NCBI GenBank assembly: GCA_031271265.1
Contig: JAISWB010000038.1
Span: 1-60,701 of the forward strand
Reading direction: 5' to 3'
DNA from: Desulfovibrio sp.
Lineage (GTDB): Bacteria > Desulfobacterota > Desulfovibrionia > Desulfovibrionales > Desulfovibrionaceae
DNA length: 60,701 nucleotides
The notes beneath the pieces are model-generated. The model saw nothing but the letters and a program-made list of their open reading frames with translations. It did no database searches and was not told the origin of the DNA. Made by a program: the position numbers and the translations under genes. Positions 52,622 through 60,701 of this stretch are shown here, in pieces. Numbering within the stretch: the first letter of the stretch is position 1; every line of letters begins with the position of its first letter.

Positions 52622-53583
52622 TACCAGTCCCTCTCTTTGATTGTCGATTCTTCGATAGCGAAGGTGAGCAGGGGGGGAGTTTCGGTCCCGATGCCCGCCT
52701 TGTAGCCGAACAGGTTTTCCACCCTGCGGGACAGGGCGCGCTTGAGCTTGAGCACGGGGATGCCGAGCGGGCAGGCGCGTTCGCACTCCCCGCAGCCCGT
52801 ACAGCGCCCGGACAGGTGTACGGCGTGGATAACCTGGAAAAAGAGCTTGTCGGGCACGTCGTCCGCCTGACTGACCCAGTGCGGTTCGCGGCTCGCGGCG
52901 ATACAGTGGTCCCTGCACACGCAGAGCGGGCAGGCGTTGCGGCAGGCGTAGCAGCGGATGCAACGGGACATTTCCTTTTCCCAGAACGCCTTCAGCTCTT
53001 CCGTGCCGCGGGCTTCAAATTCGGCGATATCCGCGTAAGTGTCCTCGGCTGCGGCCGGGGCGCGGCGTATACCGACAAAGACATCGGCGTTTTCGGCGTT
53101 CGGGAAGGTACAGCGTCCGCACTTGTCGGCCGTGACGTCTTTCTTCGCCAAGCGCACTTCGCCTTTCGGCGTATCCAGCACCACATCGTCGCCGTCTTCG
53201 CGCAGGGCGCCGACTTCGCCGGGCTCGCAGGCGTCGGCCAGTCCGGCGGCGACCTTGTCCACATCAATCACGCCCCCGCAGGGGTAGCCGATGACATGCA
53301 CCTCCTCCCTCTTGATCAGGGTTTCGGTCACAAGTTGTCCGACGGAACGGGCATCGCAGCCTTTGGCCACGATGCCGACCTTGCTCCCTTTGAGCGAGGG
53401 CAGGTACAGCGCCGGGTTGTTGACGGAGAGGAAGCCCGCGGTAAAGCCTTCCAGGTCGGCTTCGCCGCGTATGAAGAGCGGCGCCGCGCGCAGGGGTTCC
53501 GGGCCTGGGCCCCAGCCGATGACGCAGGAAAGGTCCGGCAGCGCCGCCATGATTGCCGATTTGAGTTCATCCTGTATGGACAT
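52621..53583 (-). CDS. flxC: Iron-sulfur subunit FlxC
   Basis: 320 residues. The N-terminal half has a F420-hydrogenase-beta-like/CoB-CoM-type module (VGIVAKGCDARSVGQLVTET, HVIGYPCGGVID, DKCGRCTFPNAENAD). The C-terminal half has ferredoxin motifs CIRCYACRNACPLCVC and CTGCGECERACPLGIP. It stands between flxD and flxB in the hdr-flx order. Electron transfer is inferred from the motifs and the operon. Confidence 0.82.
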   Translation of the reverse strand: MSIQDELKSAIMAALPDLSCVIGWGPGPEPLRAAPLFIRGEADLEGFTAGFLSVNNPALYLPSLKGSKVGIVAKGCDARSVGQLVTETLIKREEVHVIGYPCGGVIDVDKVAAGLADACEPGEVGALREDGDDVVLDTPKGEVRLAKKDVTADKCGRCTFPNAENADVFVGIRRAPAAAEDTYADIAEFEARGTEELKAFWEKEMSRCIRCYACRNACPLCVCRDHCIAASREPHWVSQADDVPDKLFFQVIHAVHLSGRCTGCGECERACPLGIPVLKLKRALSRRVENLFGYKAGIGTETPPLLTFAIEESTIKERDW

Positions 53584-53603
53584 GGAATCTCCTTATTCGG
53601 TTG

Positions 53604-54071
53604 TCAACTCACCATCGCGTCCGCGCGGTTGTGGTTCGCCGGCCCGGTGGTGCCGGCAAACGCTTGCGCCGGGCCGAGCGCATGGATCCGGGCCGTGAAT
53701 GTTTCCACCACATGCTGCCAGCGCTGCCCTTCCGAGGCCGAAACCCAGGTATATTCAAAGCGGCTCGGGTTTATGCCCAGCACGGGGAGAAGCCCCTTGA
53801 GCACTTCCAGGCGGCGGCGGGCATAGTAGTTGCCCTCGGCGTAGTGGCAGTCGCGCGGGTGGCAGCCGGAAACCAGCACGCCGTCCGCACCGCCGATCAG
53901 GGCTTTCATCACGAAAAGCGGATTGATACGCCCCGAGCAGGGCACGCGGATGATGCGCAGATCGGTGGGCTGGGTGAAGCGGCCGACACCGGCCGTATCG
54001 GCCCCGCCGTAGGAACACCAGTTGCAGAGAAAACCGACGATGCGGAGTTCTTTTCCTTCTAGAACCGACAT
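53604..54071 (-). CDS. flxD: FlxD, MvhD-like 2Fe-2S adaptor
   Basis: 155 residues related to MvhD, the small protein that passes electrons to HdrA. Motifs: IVGFLCNWCSYGGADTAG, IIRVPCSGRINPLFVMKAL, and VLVSGCHPRDCHYAEGNYYA, giving the usual five-Cys set. It overlaps the end of hdrA by 13 bases. The C-terminal 25 residues are Ala/Gly/Asn-rich and not conserved. Confidence 0.92.
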   Translation of the reverse strand: MSVLEGKELRIVGFLCNWCSYGGADTAGVGRFTQPTDLRIIRVPCSGRINPLFVMKALIGGADGVLVSGCHPRDCHYAEGNYYARRRLEVLKGLLPVLGINPSRFEYTWVSASEGQRWQHVVETFTARIHALGPAQAFAGTTGPANHNRADAMVS

Positions 54072-56017
54072 AGGGCCTCCACCTCCGCGAGAATCTGGTT
54101 ATCGGTGAAATGCGAGAGCTGAATCGCGCCCTGCGGGCAGGTCGCGTTGCACAGCCCGCAACCCTGGCAGACCGTTTCAATAACCTCGGCCTTGGGTTGG
54201 CCGCGCATGTCGATTTCCCGGATGGCCTTGAAGGGGCAGACTTCAATACATTTGCGGCAGCCGACGCAGCGGTTGACGGACACGAAGGCGATCTGCGGGT
54301 CCGAATCCAGCATGTTGCGGGACAGAAGGCCTATGGCCTTGGCCGCGGCCGCGCTGCCCTGAGCCACGGAGGAGGGGATGTCCTTGAGCCCCTGGCAGGC
54401 TCCGGCCAGAAACACGCCGGCCGTGTTGGTTTCCACGGGTTTGAGCTTGGGGTGGCCTTCCATGAAGAAGCCGTAGCCGTCGTAGGAAATGCGCAGTTTT
54501 TCGGCCAGGGCGGGGGATCCCGCGGCGGCTTCGCCGCCGACGGCCAGCACCACGAGGTCGGCTTCAACCTCGACCTGCCCGCCCATCAGCGTATCGGCGC
54601 CGCGCACCACCAGTTTGCCGCCCTTTGGGTAAATCATCGAAACGCGGCCGCGCACATATCTGGCCCCGTATTCTTCCTGCACCCGGCGGGTAAACTCGTC
54701 GTAGCCCTTGCCCGGCGAGCGGATGTCCATGTAAAAGACGTAGCTCTGCGAATCCGGGATGTGATCCTTGGTCAGAATGGCCTGCTTGGCCGTGTACATA
54801 CAGCAGAACCCGGAACAGTACGGCCGGCCTATGGAGGGATCGCGGGAAGCGACGCACTGGATGAAGACGACGTCCTTGGGCTCCTTCCCGTCCGAGGGGC
54901 GCTTGATGTGCCCGCCTGTGGGACCGGAGGCCGAAAGCATGCGTTCGTACTGCAGGGAGGTCACGACGTCCGGGTAACGTCCCGCGCCGTATTCGCCGTA
55001 CACGGTCCAGTCGACGAGGTCGTAGCCCGTGGCCGCGACAATGCCCCCGACCTTGACTTCGACAATTTCGTCCTGCATCGCGTAGTCGATGGCTCCCGTC
55101 GGGCAGACCTTGGCGCAGACGCCGCATTTGCCCTGGTTGAACAGCCGGCAGTAGTCGCGTTCGATGCTGGCCTTTTTGGGTATGGCCTGAGGGAAGGGGA
55201 TGAGGATCGCCGTAGTCGGTCCCACGCCTTCGTTGAAGCGGTCGTAGGATTTTTTCGAGGGACATTTTTCCGTGCACAGGCCGCAGCCCGTACATTTGTC
55301 CCAATTCACGTAGGTGGCCTTTTTGCGTATTTTTACGTCGAAGTTGCCGACGTAGCCGGACACTTCCTCAAGTTCGGAGTAGGCGTACAGGGTGATGTTC
55401 GGGTGCTGGGCCACGTCCACCATGCGCGGGCCGAGGATGCAGCTTGAGCAGTCCACGGTGGGGAACGTTTTGTCCAGCTTGGCCATTTTGCCGCCGATGG
55501 TCGGCTGTTTTTCCACCATGACCACTTCCAGTCCGGCGTCGGCCGCGTCCAAGGCGGCCTGGATGCCCGCCACGCCGCCGCCGATGACCAGCACGCGCTT
55601 GGTCACGGGGAAAGACTTGGGTTTGAGTTCCCTGTTCAGGCGCAGCTTGGCCGCGGCCATGCGCACCAGTTCGGCGGCCTTGTTGGTGTTGGCCTCCACG
55701 TCTTTGCCTATCCAGGAGACGTGTTCGCGGATATTGGCCATTTCAAACATGTAGCGGTTGATGCCGGCGCGTTCCACGGCCTTGCGGAAGGTAGGCTCGT
55801 GCATCCTCGGGGTACAGGAGGCGACGACGACGCCGGTCAGTCCGTGTTCCTTGACGGCGGCAATGACGGCGTCCTGGCCGGGCTCGGCGCAGGCGTACAT
55901 GATATCCGTGGAGTAGACCACGTCCGGGTAGGCCGCGGCTCTTTGCGCCACGCCCGCGCAGTCCACCGTGCCTGCGATGTTGCTGCCGCAGTGACAGATG
56001 AAGACTCCTATTCTCAT
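54059..56017 (-). CDS. hdrA: Heterodisulfide reductase-like subunit HdrA (FAD, bifurcation centre)
   Basis: 652 residues. The N-terminal segment GVFICHCGSNIAGTVDC is followed by the FAD-binding VLVIGGGVAGIQAALDAADAG and the EKQPTIGGKMAKLDKTFPT block with SSCILGPRM. Inserted ferredoxin motifs are CTGCGLCTEKCPSK and CGVCAKVCPTGAIDY. The C-terminal ferredoxin domain has CVGCRKCIEVCPFKAI and CQGCGLCNATCPQGAI. HdrA is the flavin-based electron-bifurcating subunit. In the Flx-Hdr complex it is thought to couple NADH oxidation to ferredoxin and to reduction of a disulfide partner. Standard length for the single-unit form. Confidence 0.95.
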   Translation of the reverse strand: MRIGVFICHCGSNIAGTVDCAGVAQRAAAYPDVVYSTDIMYACAEPGQDAVIAAVKEHGLTGVVVASCTPRMHEPTFRKAVERAGINRYMFEMANIREHVSWIGKDVEANTNKAAELVRMAAAKLRLNRELKPKSFPVTKRVLVIGGGVAGIQAALDAADAGLEVVMVEKQPTIGGKMAKLDKTFPTVDCSSCILGPRMVDVAQHPNITLYAYSELEEVSGYVGNFDVKIRKKATYVNWDKCTGCGLCTEKCPSKKSYDRFNEGVGPTTAILIPFPQAIPKKASIERDYCRLFNQGKCGVCAKVCPTGAIDYAMQDEIVEVKVGGIVAATGYDLVDWTVYGEYGAGRYPDVVTSLQYERMLSASGPTGGHIKRPSDGKEPKDVVFIQCVASRDPSIGRPYCSGFCCMYTAKQAILTKDHIPDSQSYVFYMDIRSPGKGYDEFTRRVQEEYGARYVRGRVSMIYPKGGKLVVRGADTLMGGQVEVEADLVVLAVGGEAAAGSPALAEKLRISYDGYGFFMEGHPKLKPVETNTAGVFLAGACQGLKDIPSSVAQGSAAAAKAIGLLSRNMLDSDPQIAFVSVNRCVGCRKCIEVCPFKAIREIDMRGQPKAEVIETVCQGCGLCNATCPQGAIQLSHFTDNQILAEVEALCRF

Positions 56018-57093
56018 GCCTCACCTCCGTCGGCGTCCGCTTTTTCCCTGGGCTTTTTCGCGGCGGCGCTCTTTTTGCCGGCGCCGTCCGGGGCGGCGTC
56101 TTTCGCTCCCGCTTTTTCCGCTGCCTTTTCCGCCGCTTTGGCCGCCCGTTCCGCGGCCAGGCGGGCTTTTTCCGCTTCGGCGGCCGCCGTCTTGCGTTCT
56201 TCGGCTTCAATGTCCGCGGCCCTGCGGCTCATGCAGGCGAAGGCCGGCTGTATGTCCTGGACAAGTTTCTTGAAAGCCGCTTCCTGCTCCGGCAGTCCGA
56301 AGGCGTAGGCCGCCAACTGGGTAAAATAGGGAACGGGCAGCACGCGGTCGACGCCGCCCGCCCGGATCTGTCCCTGGCGCAGGTCCAGGTTCATCTGGCA
56401 CAGCGGGCAGGCGACAACCACGGCGTCCGCGCCGACTTCTCCCGCCATGTCCAGAATGCGCCCGGCCAGACGCGGCGTGACCTTGCGCGCCGGGATGGCG
56501 AAGGAGCCGCCGCAACAGTCCGTTTTCAGCGGAAAGGCGAGGACTTCCGCGCCCAGCGCTTCCAGCAGCCGATCCAGGGCGACCGGGTTTTCCGGGTCGT
56601 CGAAGCGCATGATCTTTTCCGGTCTGGTCATGAGACAGCCGTAATAGGGGACGACCTTCAGGCCTTTCAGGCTGCGCCGGACGCGGGCCTTGATTCTTTC
56701 CGGCCCGACGTCCTCGATGAGGATCTGGAGGACGGACCTGATGCTGTGGCGCATTTGCAGAGGGCGTTCGGTGAGGGCGTCGACCCGTGCGGAAAAGAGC
56801 GGGTCTTCCATGTGTTCGAGGGCGACGCGCAGATTTTTCAGACAACTGGGGCAGGGGGTGATCATATCGCCGATGCCGGCTTTTTCGCCTTGGGCGAACA
56901 CCCTTGATGCCAGAGCTGCCGAGAGGGCGGAGTCAGTGGAATGGGCGGGCGTGGAGCCGCAACAGTTCCAGTCAGGGATTTCCCGCAGACCTATGCCGAG
57001 TTCCCGGCAGACCGCCCTGGTGGAGCGTTCGTATTCCATGGACGTGCCGAGCCCCGAACAGCCGGGGAAATAGCCCACATCTATTCTGCTCAT
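56014..57093 (-). CDS. hdrB: Heterodisulfide reductase-like subunit HdrB with a basic C-terminal tail
   Basis: 359 residues. Two CCG domains: DWNCCGSTPAH with DMITPCPSCLKNL, and TDCCGGSFAIP with VVACPLCQMNLDL. Together they hold the noncubane 4Fe-4S clusters that reduce the disulfide. The conserved part ends near residue 290. The last 70 residues are an unusual Ala/Lys/Glu-rich helix (EKARLAAERAAKAAEKAAEK, then GKKSAAAKKPREKADAD), not part of the family. It overlaps hdrA and hdrC by 4 bases each. Confidence 0.93.
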   Translation of the reverse strand: MSRIDVGYFPGCSGLGTSMEYERSTRAVCRELGIGLREIPDWNCCGSTPAHSTDSALSAALASRVFAQGEKAGIGDMITPCPSCLKNLRVALEHMEDPLFSARVDALTERPLQMRHSIRSVLQILIEDVGPERIKARVRRSLKGLKVVPYYGCLMTRPEKIMRFDDPENPVALDRLLEALGAEVLAFPLKTDCCGGSFAIPARKVTPRLAGRILDMAGEVGADAVVVACPLCQMNLDLRQGQIRAGGVDRVLPVPYFTQLAAYAFGLPEQEAAFKKLVQDIQPAFACMSRRAADIEAEERKTAAAEAEKARLAAERAAKAAEKAAEKAGAKDAAPDGAGKKSAAAKKPREKADADGGEA

Positions 57094-57707
57094 GAAACGG
57101 CCTCCTTTGCGGATGCGCCTTGCGTTGCCGATCCGGCCCGGACCAGATCCGGGTCCGACAGTCCCTGATTGAAGCGGTTGATGATTTCCGCGACTTCCTT
57201 ACGCCCGGCGATGCGGTGCGGCAGCAGGGGCATTTTGCCTTTGGGGAGTATTTTGGGAGCGAGTTCGACGTCCGTCCAGACCCGGCCCGTGTACAACATA
57301 TACAGGGCCATGGTTCCGACTTCGTGCGAGCGTCCGTTGAAGCGGACGGAGTCCATGAAGGCCTTGAAGAAAGCGCTTACGGCGCGGGCGCCGAATTTTC
57401 TCTCACGGCCGGCAATGTGCCGGCAGGCGTCCATGACCCCGGCCACGTCGATCTCGTTCGGACATCGCTGCGTGCAGGTTTCGCAGCCCGCGCACAGCCA
57501 TACGGCGGAGGAGGAAAGCACCTGTTCTTTCTGTCCGGCCTGGATCAGGCGCATGATTCTGCTTACGGAGTAGTCGAAGGTAAAGAACATGGGACAACCG
57601 GCCGTACAGTTGCCGCACTGGTAGCAGCGCGAAACGCGCTGTCCGCTTTCGGCTTCCACGGCCTTGACAAAGGCATCGTCCGATTTGTTCAGGCACACTG
57701 TTTCCAT
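57090..57707 (-). CDS. hdrC: Heterodisulfide reductase-like subunit HdrC
   Basis: 205 residues from the ATG at 57707. Two 4Fe-4S motifs, CYQCGNCTAGCPM and CAGCETCTQRCPNEID, pass electrons between HdrA and HdrB. The ending (HRIAGRKEVAEIINRF) is typical. First gene of hdrCBA-flxDCBA; the gap to the PilZ gene upstream is 53 bases on the same strand, so the operon may start further upstream. Confidence 0.93.
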   Translation of the reverse strand: METVCLNKSDDAFVKAVEAESGQRVSRCYQCGNCTAGCPMFFTFDYSVSRIMRLIQAGQKEQVLSSSAVWLCAGCETCTQRCPNEIDVAGVMDACRHIAGRERKFGARAVSAFFKAFMDSVRFNGRSHEVGTMALYMLYTGRVWTDVELAPKILPKGKMPLLPHRIAGRKEVAEIINRFNQGLSDPDLVRAGSATQGASAKEAVS

Positions 57708-57760
57708 ACGTTCATCCCGCCTTGCTGGAATGTTGAAGGGGAAAGCCGGAATTGTCGTCG

Positions 57761-58540
57761 TCAGTTCAACACGGAAATCAGGGAAAGGTAGCGCGTCAGG
57801 GCATCCACAAATTCGCCCATGGTTTCGCCGAAGGCGAGGCCGAGGGTCATGCGCGCGCCCGATATTTCCACGTTGCGCACAATGCCCACGCCCTTGACGG
57901 CAGGCTTGTCCCAGGTGAAAACCGTCTGCAGGACCAGCCTGTCGCCGGCTTTGAGCTTGCGCAGCCCGGACTGGCCGGTCATCTCCAGTACCACCCGGCA
58001 ACCGCCTCTGCTCAAGTCGCTGATGATGCCCACTCCTTCGCCGTAAGGGGAAACGAAACTGACCGGCAGGGCGCAGGCCACCCTGTTGTGGTTGCGCGTT
58101 TCCATAACGCTCATGCGGTCGGGGTAGGAGGTAAAGAGCAGGAAAGCGGGCTTTTGGGTAAAGCCGATTATTTCGGCGGCAAACTGGTTGCGCGCTCCGC
58201 CATCCACATAGCTGATGTCGACGCGCATGTGCGGCAACAGTTTGCTGCGCAGACCGGGGGTGCTGGGGAGCCGAATGATCAGGAATTCGTAGTGTGTTGT
58301 GCCCAGAAACTCGCCCTGGATCGGCGTGCCGCCGGACCCGAGTGGGTTGAAGTTTACGGCGACGCGGGAATTGGGTGCCAGTTCAAGCTTGGGCAGGGCA
58401 TCATGATGCCGTTTGGCTGTCGGGGTAGAGGGCGGTATGGTTGCCGCGGGCGCACTTGCCTGCGCCTGCGTCGCCGCCGCCGGGGACGTACTCGCGTTCA
58501 TCAGGTGATTATTGCACTTTTTGCATTTTACGGCAACCAT
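57761..58540 (-). CDS. PilZ-domain protein (YcgR-like)
   Basis: About 259 residues from an ATG at 58540; a second ATG at 58501 lacks a ribosome site. It begins with a CxxC knuckle (MVAVKCKKCNNH), then a Pro/Ala/Thr-rich linker. A YcgR-N-like beta domain (ALPKLELAPNSRVAVNFNP...) is followed by the PilZ domain with the c-di-GMP motif in ETRNHNRVACALPVSF and DLSRGGCRV. The first Arg of the RxxxR motif appears replaced, so ligand binding is not certain. It is next to hdrC on the same strand. A role in flagellar or surface control is known for YcgR, but the link to Hdr is new to me. Confidence 0.78.
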   Translation of the reverse strand: MVAVKCKKCNNHLMNASTSPAAATQAQASAPAATIPPSTPTAKRHHDALPKLELAPNSRVAVNFNPLGSGGTPIQGEFLGTTHYEFLIIRLPSTPGLRSKLLPHMRVDISYVDGGARNQFAAEIIGFTQKPAFLLFTSYPDRMSVMETRNHNRVACALPVSFVSPYGEGVGIISDLSRGGCRVVLEMTGQSGLRKLKAGDRLVLQTVFTWDKPAVKGVGIVRNVEISGARMTLGLAFGETMGEFVDALTRYLSLISVLN

Positions 58541-58679
58541 AAAATCCGTAAATTCCACAAAGAGGCACGGCGGCCGCATTTTCTCCGTCGGGGGCCTGAA
58601 ATTTTCACCACGGCGCCCTGCCGGTCGGAGCGTGCCCGGCGGTCTTGCGCGCTTGCACGGCCTGATGTACATCCGCCGC

Positions 58680-59456
58680 ATGTTGCAGTTCCCGCACATA
58701 GCGCCCGAGATAGTGAGCATCGGTCCTTTGGCGGTCCGCTGGTACGGGGCCATGTATGTACTGTCCTTTGCCGCGGCGGTGCTGCTCGGCCGGCGGCGCG
58801 CCGCCCGCGGCGGCGTGTTCACGCGCGCGCAGTTCGACGACGTGATTATTTTCGGTTTTCTGGGGGTGTTGCTGGGGGCGCGGCTCGGGTACGCGCTGTT
58901 TTACAACCCGGCCTATTATTTCCGGCATCCTTTGGAAATTTTGCTGATCTGGAAGGGGGGCATGAGTTTTCACGGGGGGTTTCTGGGGGTATTGCTGGCC
59001 CAGGGATTGGCCGGCCGGCGTATGGGCAAGAGTTTTTTCACGACCATGGATTTTATGGCGCCTTTGGTTCCGCCCGGTCTTTTTTTCGTGCGCATCGGCA
59101 ATTTCATCAATGCCGAGTTGTGGGGGAGGGTGACGGACGTGCCCTGGGGCATGGTGTTTCCCGGCGCGGGGCCTTTGCCCCGGCATCCTTCGCAGCTTTA
59201 CGAGGCGCTGCTGGAGGGTCCGGTGCTGTTTGCCGCTGTCTGGCTTTTTTCCGCCAAGCCTCGGCCGGCCATGGCCGTCAGCGGCGTTTTTGCCCTGGGC
59301 TACGGAGTGTTCCGCTGTTTCGCGGAGTTGTTCCGGCAGCCGGACGCGCACATCGGCTTTGTGGCCTTTGACTTTCTGACCATGGGAATGCTGCTTTCCC
59401 TGCCCATCGCGCTGACCGGGGCCGTGTTGCTCTTTCTGGCCTACCGCCGGAAGTAA
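58680..59456 (+). CDS. lgt: Prolipoprotein diacylglyceryl transferase
   Basis: 258 residues from the ATG at 58680 (MLQFPHIAPEIVSIGP...), which fits the family start; an ATG at 58665 is possible. Polytopic membrane enzyme that adds diacylglycerol to the lipobox Cys. Motifs: VRWYGAMYVLSF, GGMSFHGGFLGVL, the Lgt signature RIGNFINAELWGRVTD, and HPSQLYEALLEG. It is divergent from the PilZ gene; the next gene beyond it is outside the window or lost. Confidence 0.94.
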   Translation: MLQFPHIAPEIVSIGPLAVRWYGAMYVLSFAAAVLLGRRRAARGGVFTRAQFDDVIIFGFLGVLLGARLGYALFYNPAYYFRHPLEILLIWKGGMSFHGGFLGVLLAQGLAGRRMGKSFFTTMDFMAPLVPPGLFFVRIGNFINAELWGRVTDVPWGMVFPGAGPLPRHPSQLYEALLEGPVLFAAVWLFSAKPRPAMAVSGVFALGYGVFRCFAELFRQPDAHIGFVAFDFLTMGMLLSLPIALTGAVLLFLAYRRK

Positions 59457-60403
59457 CGGAGCGGCGTGAGCGTGGCGGACACGCGCAAAGCGGAAAAAAA
59501 AATTTGCACAAATTTATTGCATCCGGGTTTGATGTAAGGCCTTTACGGAGCTATATCGAATTTTGTTGTCAATTATTGTTTATCGACGTTAAGCCTGATA
59601 TGACTATTGCGAGACATGCTTTTGAATATCTTTATAATTTCGTAGATATCTATAACTTGTTAAATTTTAGTGTTAAAGAAAGAAATGACCGGCGCCTCGG
59701 TTTTGTGCATGCCATCGGCACTCGTCTCAGGCAACAGCAAGAAAATTGCAAAAAAAAAAAAAATACGCATATCACTGATTTGGTTCCGGCCAAAAAGTTC
59801 ATAGTCGAGCAATTTATGACGTAGAAATATCCGCGTGTCTTGAAAGAGCGTCCTATAACACGGGCATAAGGCAAAACTTACCATGACGGCTACCGTGTCG
59901 GCATGAAAACTCCTCTCAATCGTCCGATTGATGACTGAAAAGATACCGGTATCTGCTGTCATCACTGCAACAGCGGCATTGCCGGCGGCGGAAAATAGCA
60001 CAGATTGCGGATCGCAGGAGCAGCCCTGCGGCAACGTCATGCTTTCATGTTATACTTGACGCTTGAACTTTATGCGCTTTTTCTTCCTTCATCATATTGA
60101 AAAAGCTAGAATATGCTCTTGGTAATGCGCAAAGAATTAAGACGCTGCGTATAGCTGTAAGGATTGTCATTTCGGGCATTCACCCGTGCAGATCCTTGGG
60201 GGCAAAATTTCTCCGGAATGCTCCTTTTGCGGATGTTTGGGACAAAAGCGCCGAATTCGGAAAAGATTGCAAGTAGTTGGGCATAGGTGGTCCGATCTGT
60301 TCCAGGATTGCCGGGGACACGCGCTCAGGACACCACGACCACTCATGGAACTCTCATTTAATCAGGCACAGAATTGGAGGCTTGACAACAGGCCGTGGTG
60401 TCG
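59457..60403. other. Low-GC gene-free stretch before the CRISPR array
   Basis: AT-rich DNA with a run of 13 A at about 59747-59760. Possible frames at 59504-59824 (plus) and 59660-60040 (minus) lack ribosome sites and known motifs. No cas gene or anti-repeat (tracrRNA) was recognised. Confidence 0.4.
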
Positions 60404-60571
60404 GCCGTGGTTGCCCTCCAAAGTTCTCCGTGATAGAACTGTTGCCGCCGCCGCATTCCGCGACAGTCCGCCGTGGTTGCCCTCCAAAGTTCTCCGTGAT
60501 AGAACAATGTCGCCGGTAAAAGTGATCGTAACGGGGCCGTGGTTGCCCTCCAAAGTTCTCCGTGATAGAAC
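60404..60571. CRISPR. CRISPR array, three identical 36-nt repeats and two 30-nt spacers
   Basis: Repeats at 60404-60439, 60470-60505 and 60536-60571 are identical, with a strict 66-base period. Spacers are 60440-60469 and 60506-60535 and differ from each other. On the plus strand the repeat starts GCCGTGGTTGCCC and ends GTTCTCCGTGATAGAAC, whose GTTCT/AGAAC arms can form a hairpin at the 3' end. The 36/30 format is typical of class 2 systems (types II, V, VI). Direction is undecided. No cas genes are in the window. Confidence 0.85.
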
Positions 60572-60600
60572 TAAGAGACTTAACTAGTACCGTGTAACAC

Positions 60601-60701
60601 TTAAATTTGTGGATAAATTCTTTTGAGTTTTATCCTGGCCTCTTCCGTTTTAAATTGCCAGTTTATTGGTTTTTTCCGCTGATTACGGTGCTGCACCCAT
60701 G
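60601..60701 (-). mobile_element. 3' end of a probable IS630-family transposase gene (cut by window edge)
   Basis: The minus strand reads QRKKPINWQFKTEEARIKLK then RIYPQI and a stop at 60601. Endings of the form NWQF-T-x-DAR-IKLK-x-LYP are typical of DDE transposases of the IS630 type as I recall them. Only 32 residues are visible. The element's end, probably between 60572 and 60600, lies right beside the last CRISPR repeat. Confidence 0.65.

Noticed and set aside
57752..59371. 539-codon plus-strand frame across the PilZ gene and lgt
   Set aside because: Its translation has no domain and is biased in Gly/Arg/Val. The PilZ and lgt frames carry the conserved motifs.
59504..59824. 106-codon frame starting with TTG
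   Set aside because: No ribosome site, a poly-Lys stretch from a run of A, and no recognised motif.
60392..60399. Possible fourth, degenerate CRISPR repeat before the first one
   Set aside because: Only GCCGTGGT matches and it is 12 bases from repeat 1; the position one period upstream (60338) does not resemble the repeat.

Overview
The window looks like the chromosome of a GC-rich, sulfate-reducing-type deltaproteobacterium, most probably a member of the Desulfovibrionaceae. The evidence is the set of gene clusters: a desulfoferrodoxin-rubredoxin-rubredoxin:oxygen oxidoreductase operon, a complete hdrCBA-flxDCBA (heterodisulfide reductase/flavin oxidoreductase) operon, an apparent Re-type citrate synthase next to isocitrate dehydrogenase and an aconitase-family hydratase, and several two-component and TPR proteins typical of that group. 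I have no species-level evidence.

Layout. 1-4.0 kb (minus): the start of an RluC/D-type pseudouridine synthase, a BON-domain lipoprotein, dxr, cdsA and uppS. 4.3-6.7 kb (plus): zapB-like, zapA, a recognisable 6S RNA and RNase Y. 6.8-11.9 kb (minus): nadK with a small membrane protein, then a dfx-rub-roo oxygen/superoxide defence operon that runs on into a TolC/NodT-type outer-membrane factor. 12.8-18.7 kb (minus): citrate synthase-icd-aconitase, the oxidative branch to 2-oxoglutarate. 19.1-28.1 kb (plus): aspA, an exported RidA protein, gmhA, an FmdB protein, hemC, a Lon-like protease and a large MalT/LuxR-type regulator.

28.1-38.2 kb is the accessory part. A secreted FecR-domain protein with a TbpB-like C-terminal part is followed directly by a Slam-like (TPR + beta-barrel) outer-membrane protein, then a ferric-iron ABC importer. 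Two copies of a roughly 150-bp sequence stand in front of these two operons. A frameshifted small gene, a secreted type-B carboxylesterase and a truncated rhuM between 85-bp direct repeats follow.

38.2-42.3 kb (minus) holds a sugar-epimerase-like SDR and an NtrC-type two-component pair. 42.5-48.2 kb (minus) is the ancient tRNA(Thr-Tyr-Gly-Thr)-tuf-rpmG-tRNA(Trp)-secE-nusG-rplKAJL cluster, but rpoBC, expected right after rplL, is absent. 48.3-50.1 kb has a receiver-TPR protein and a zinc-ribbon protein. 50.7-57.7 kb is the hdr-flx operon, preceded by a PilZ protein; lgt is divergent. The last kilobase has a three-repeat CRISPR array (36-nt repeats, 30-nt spacers) beside the 3' end of a transposase gene of probable IS630 type.

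The most unusual theme is a family of short dispersed repeats. They occur between genes (8.3, 11.9, 12.4, 28.5, 37.3 kb) and apparently also in frame inside conserved enzymes: a roughly 90-residue insertion in dxr, and a 15-nt (5-residue) tandem repeat in the aconitase that is shared with the intergenic copy at 8.4 kb. This resembles the gene-invading palindromic elements known from Rickettsia. The second theme is the FecR/Slam pair, a candidate type XI secretion locus linked by repeated upstream DNA to an iron importer.
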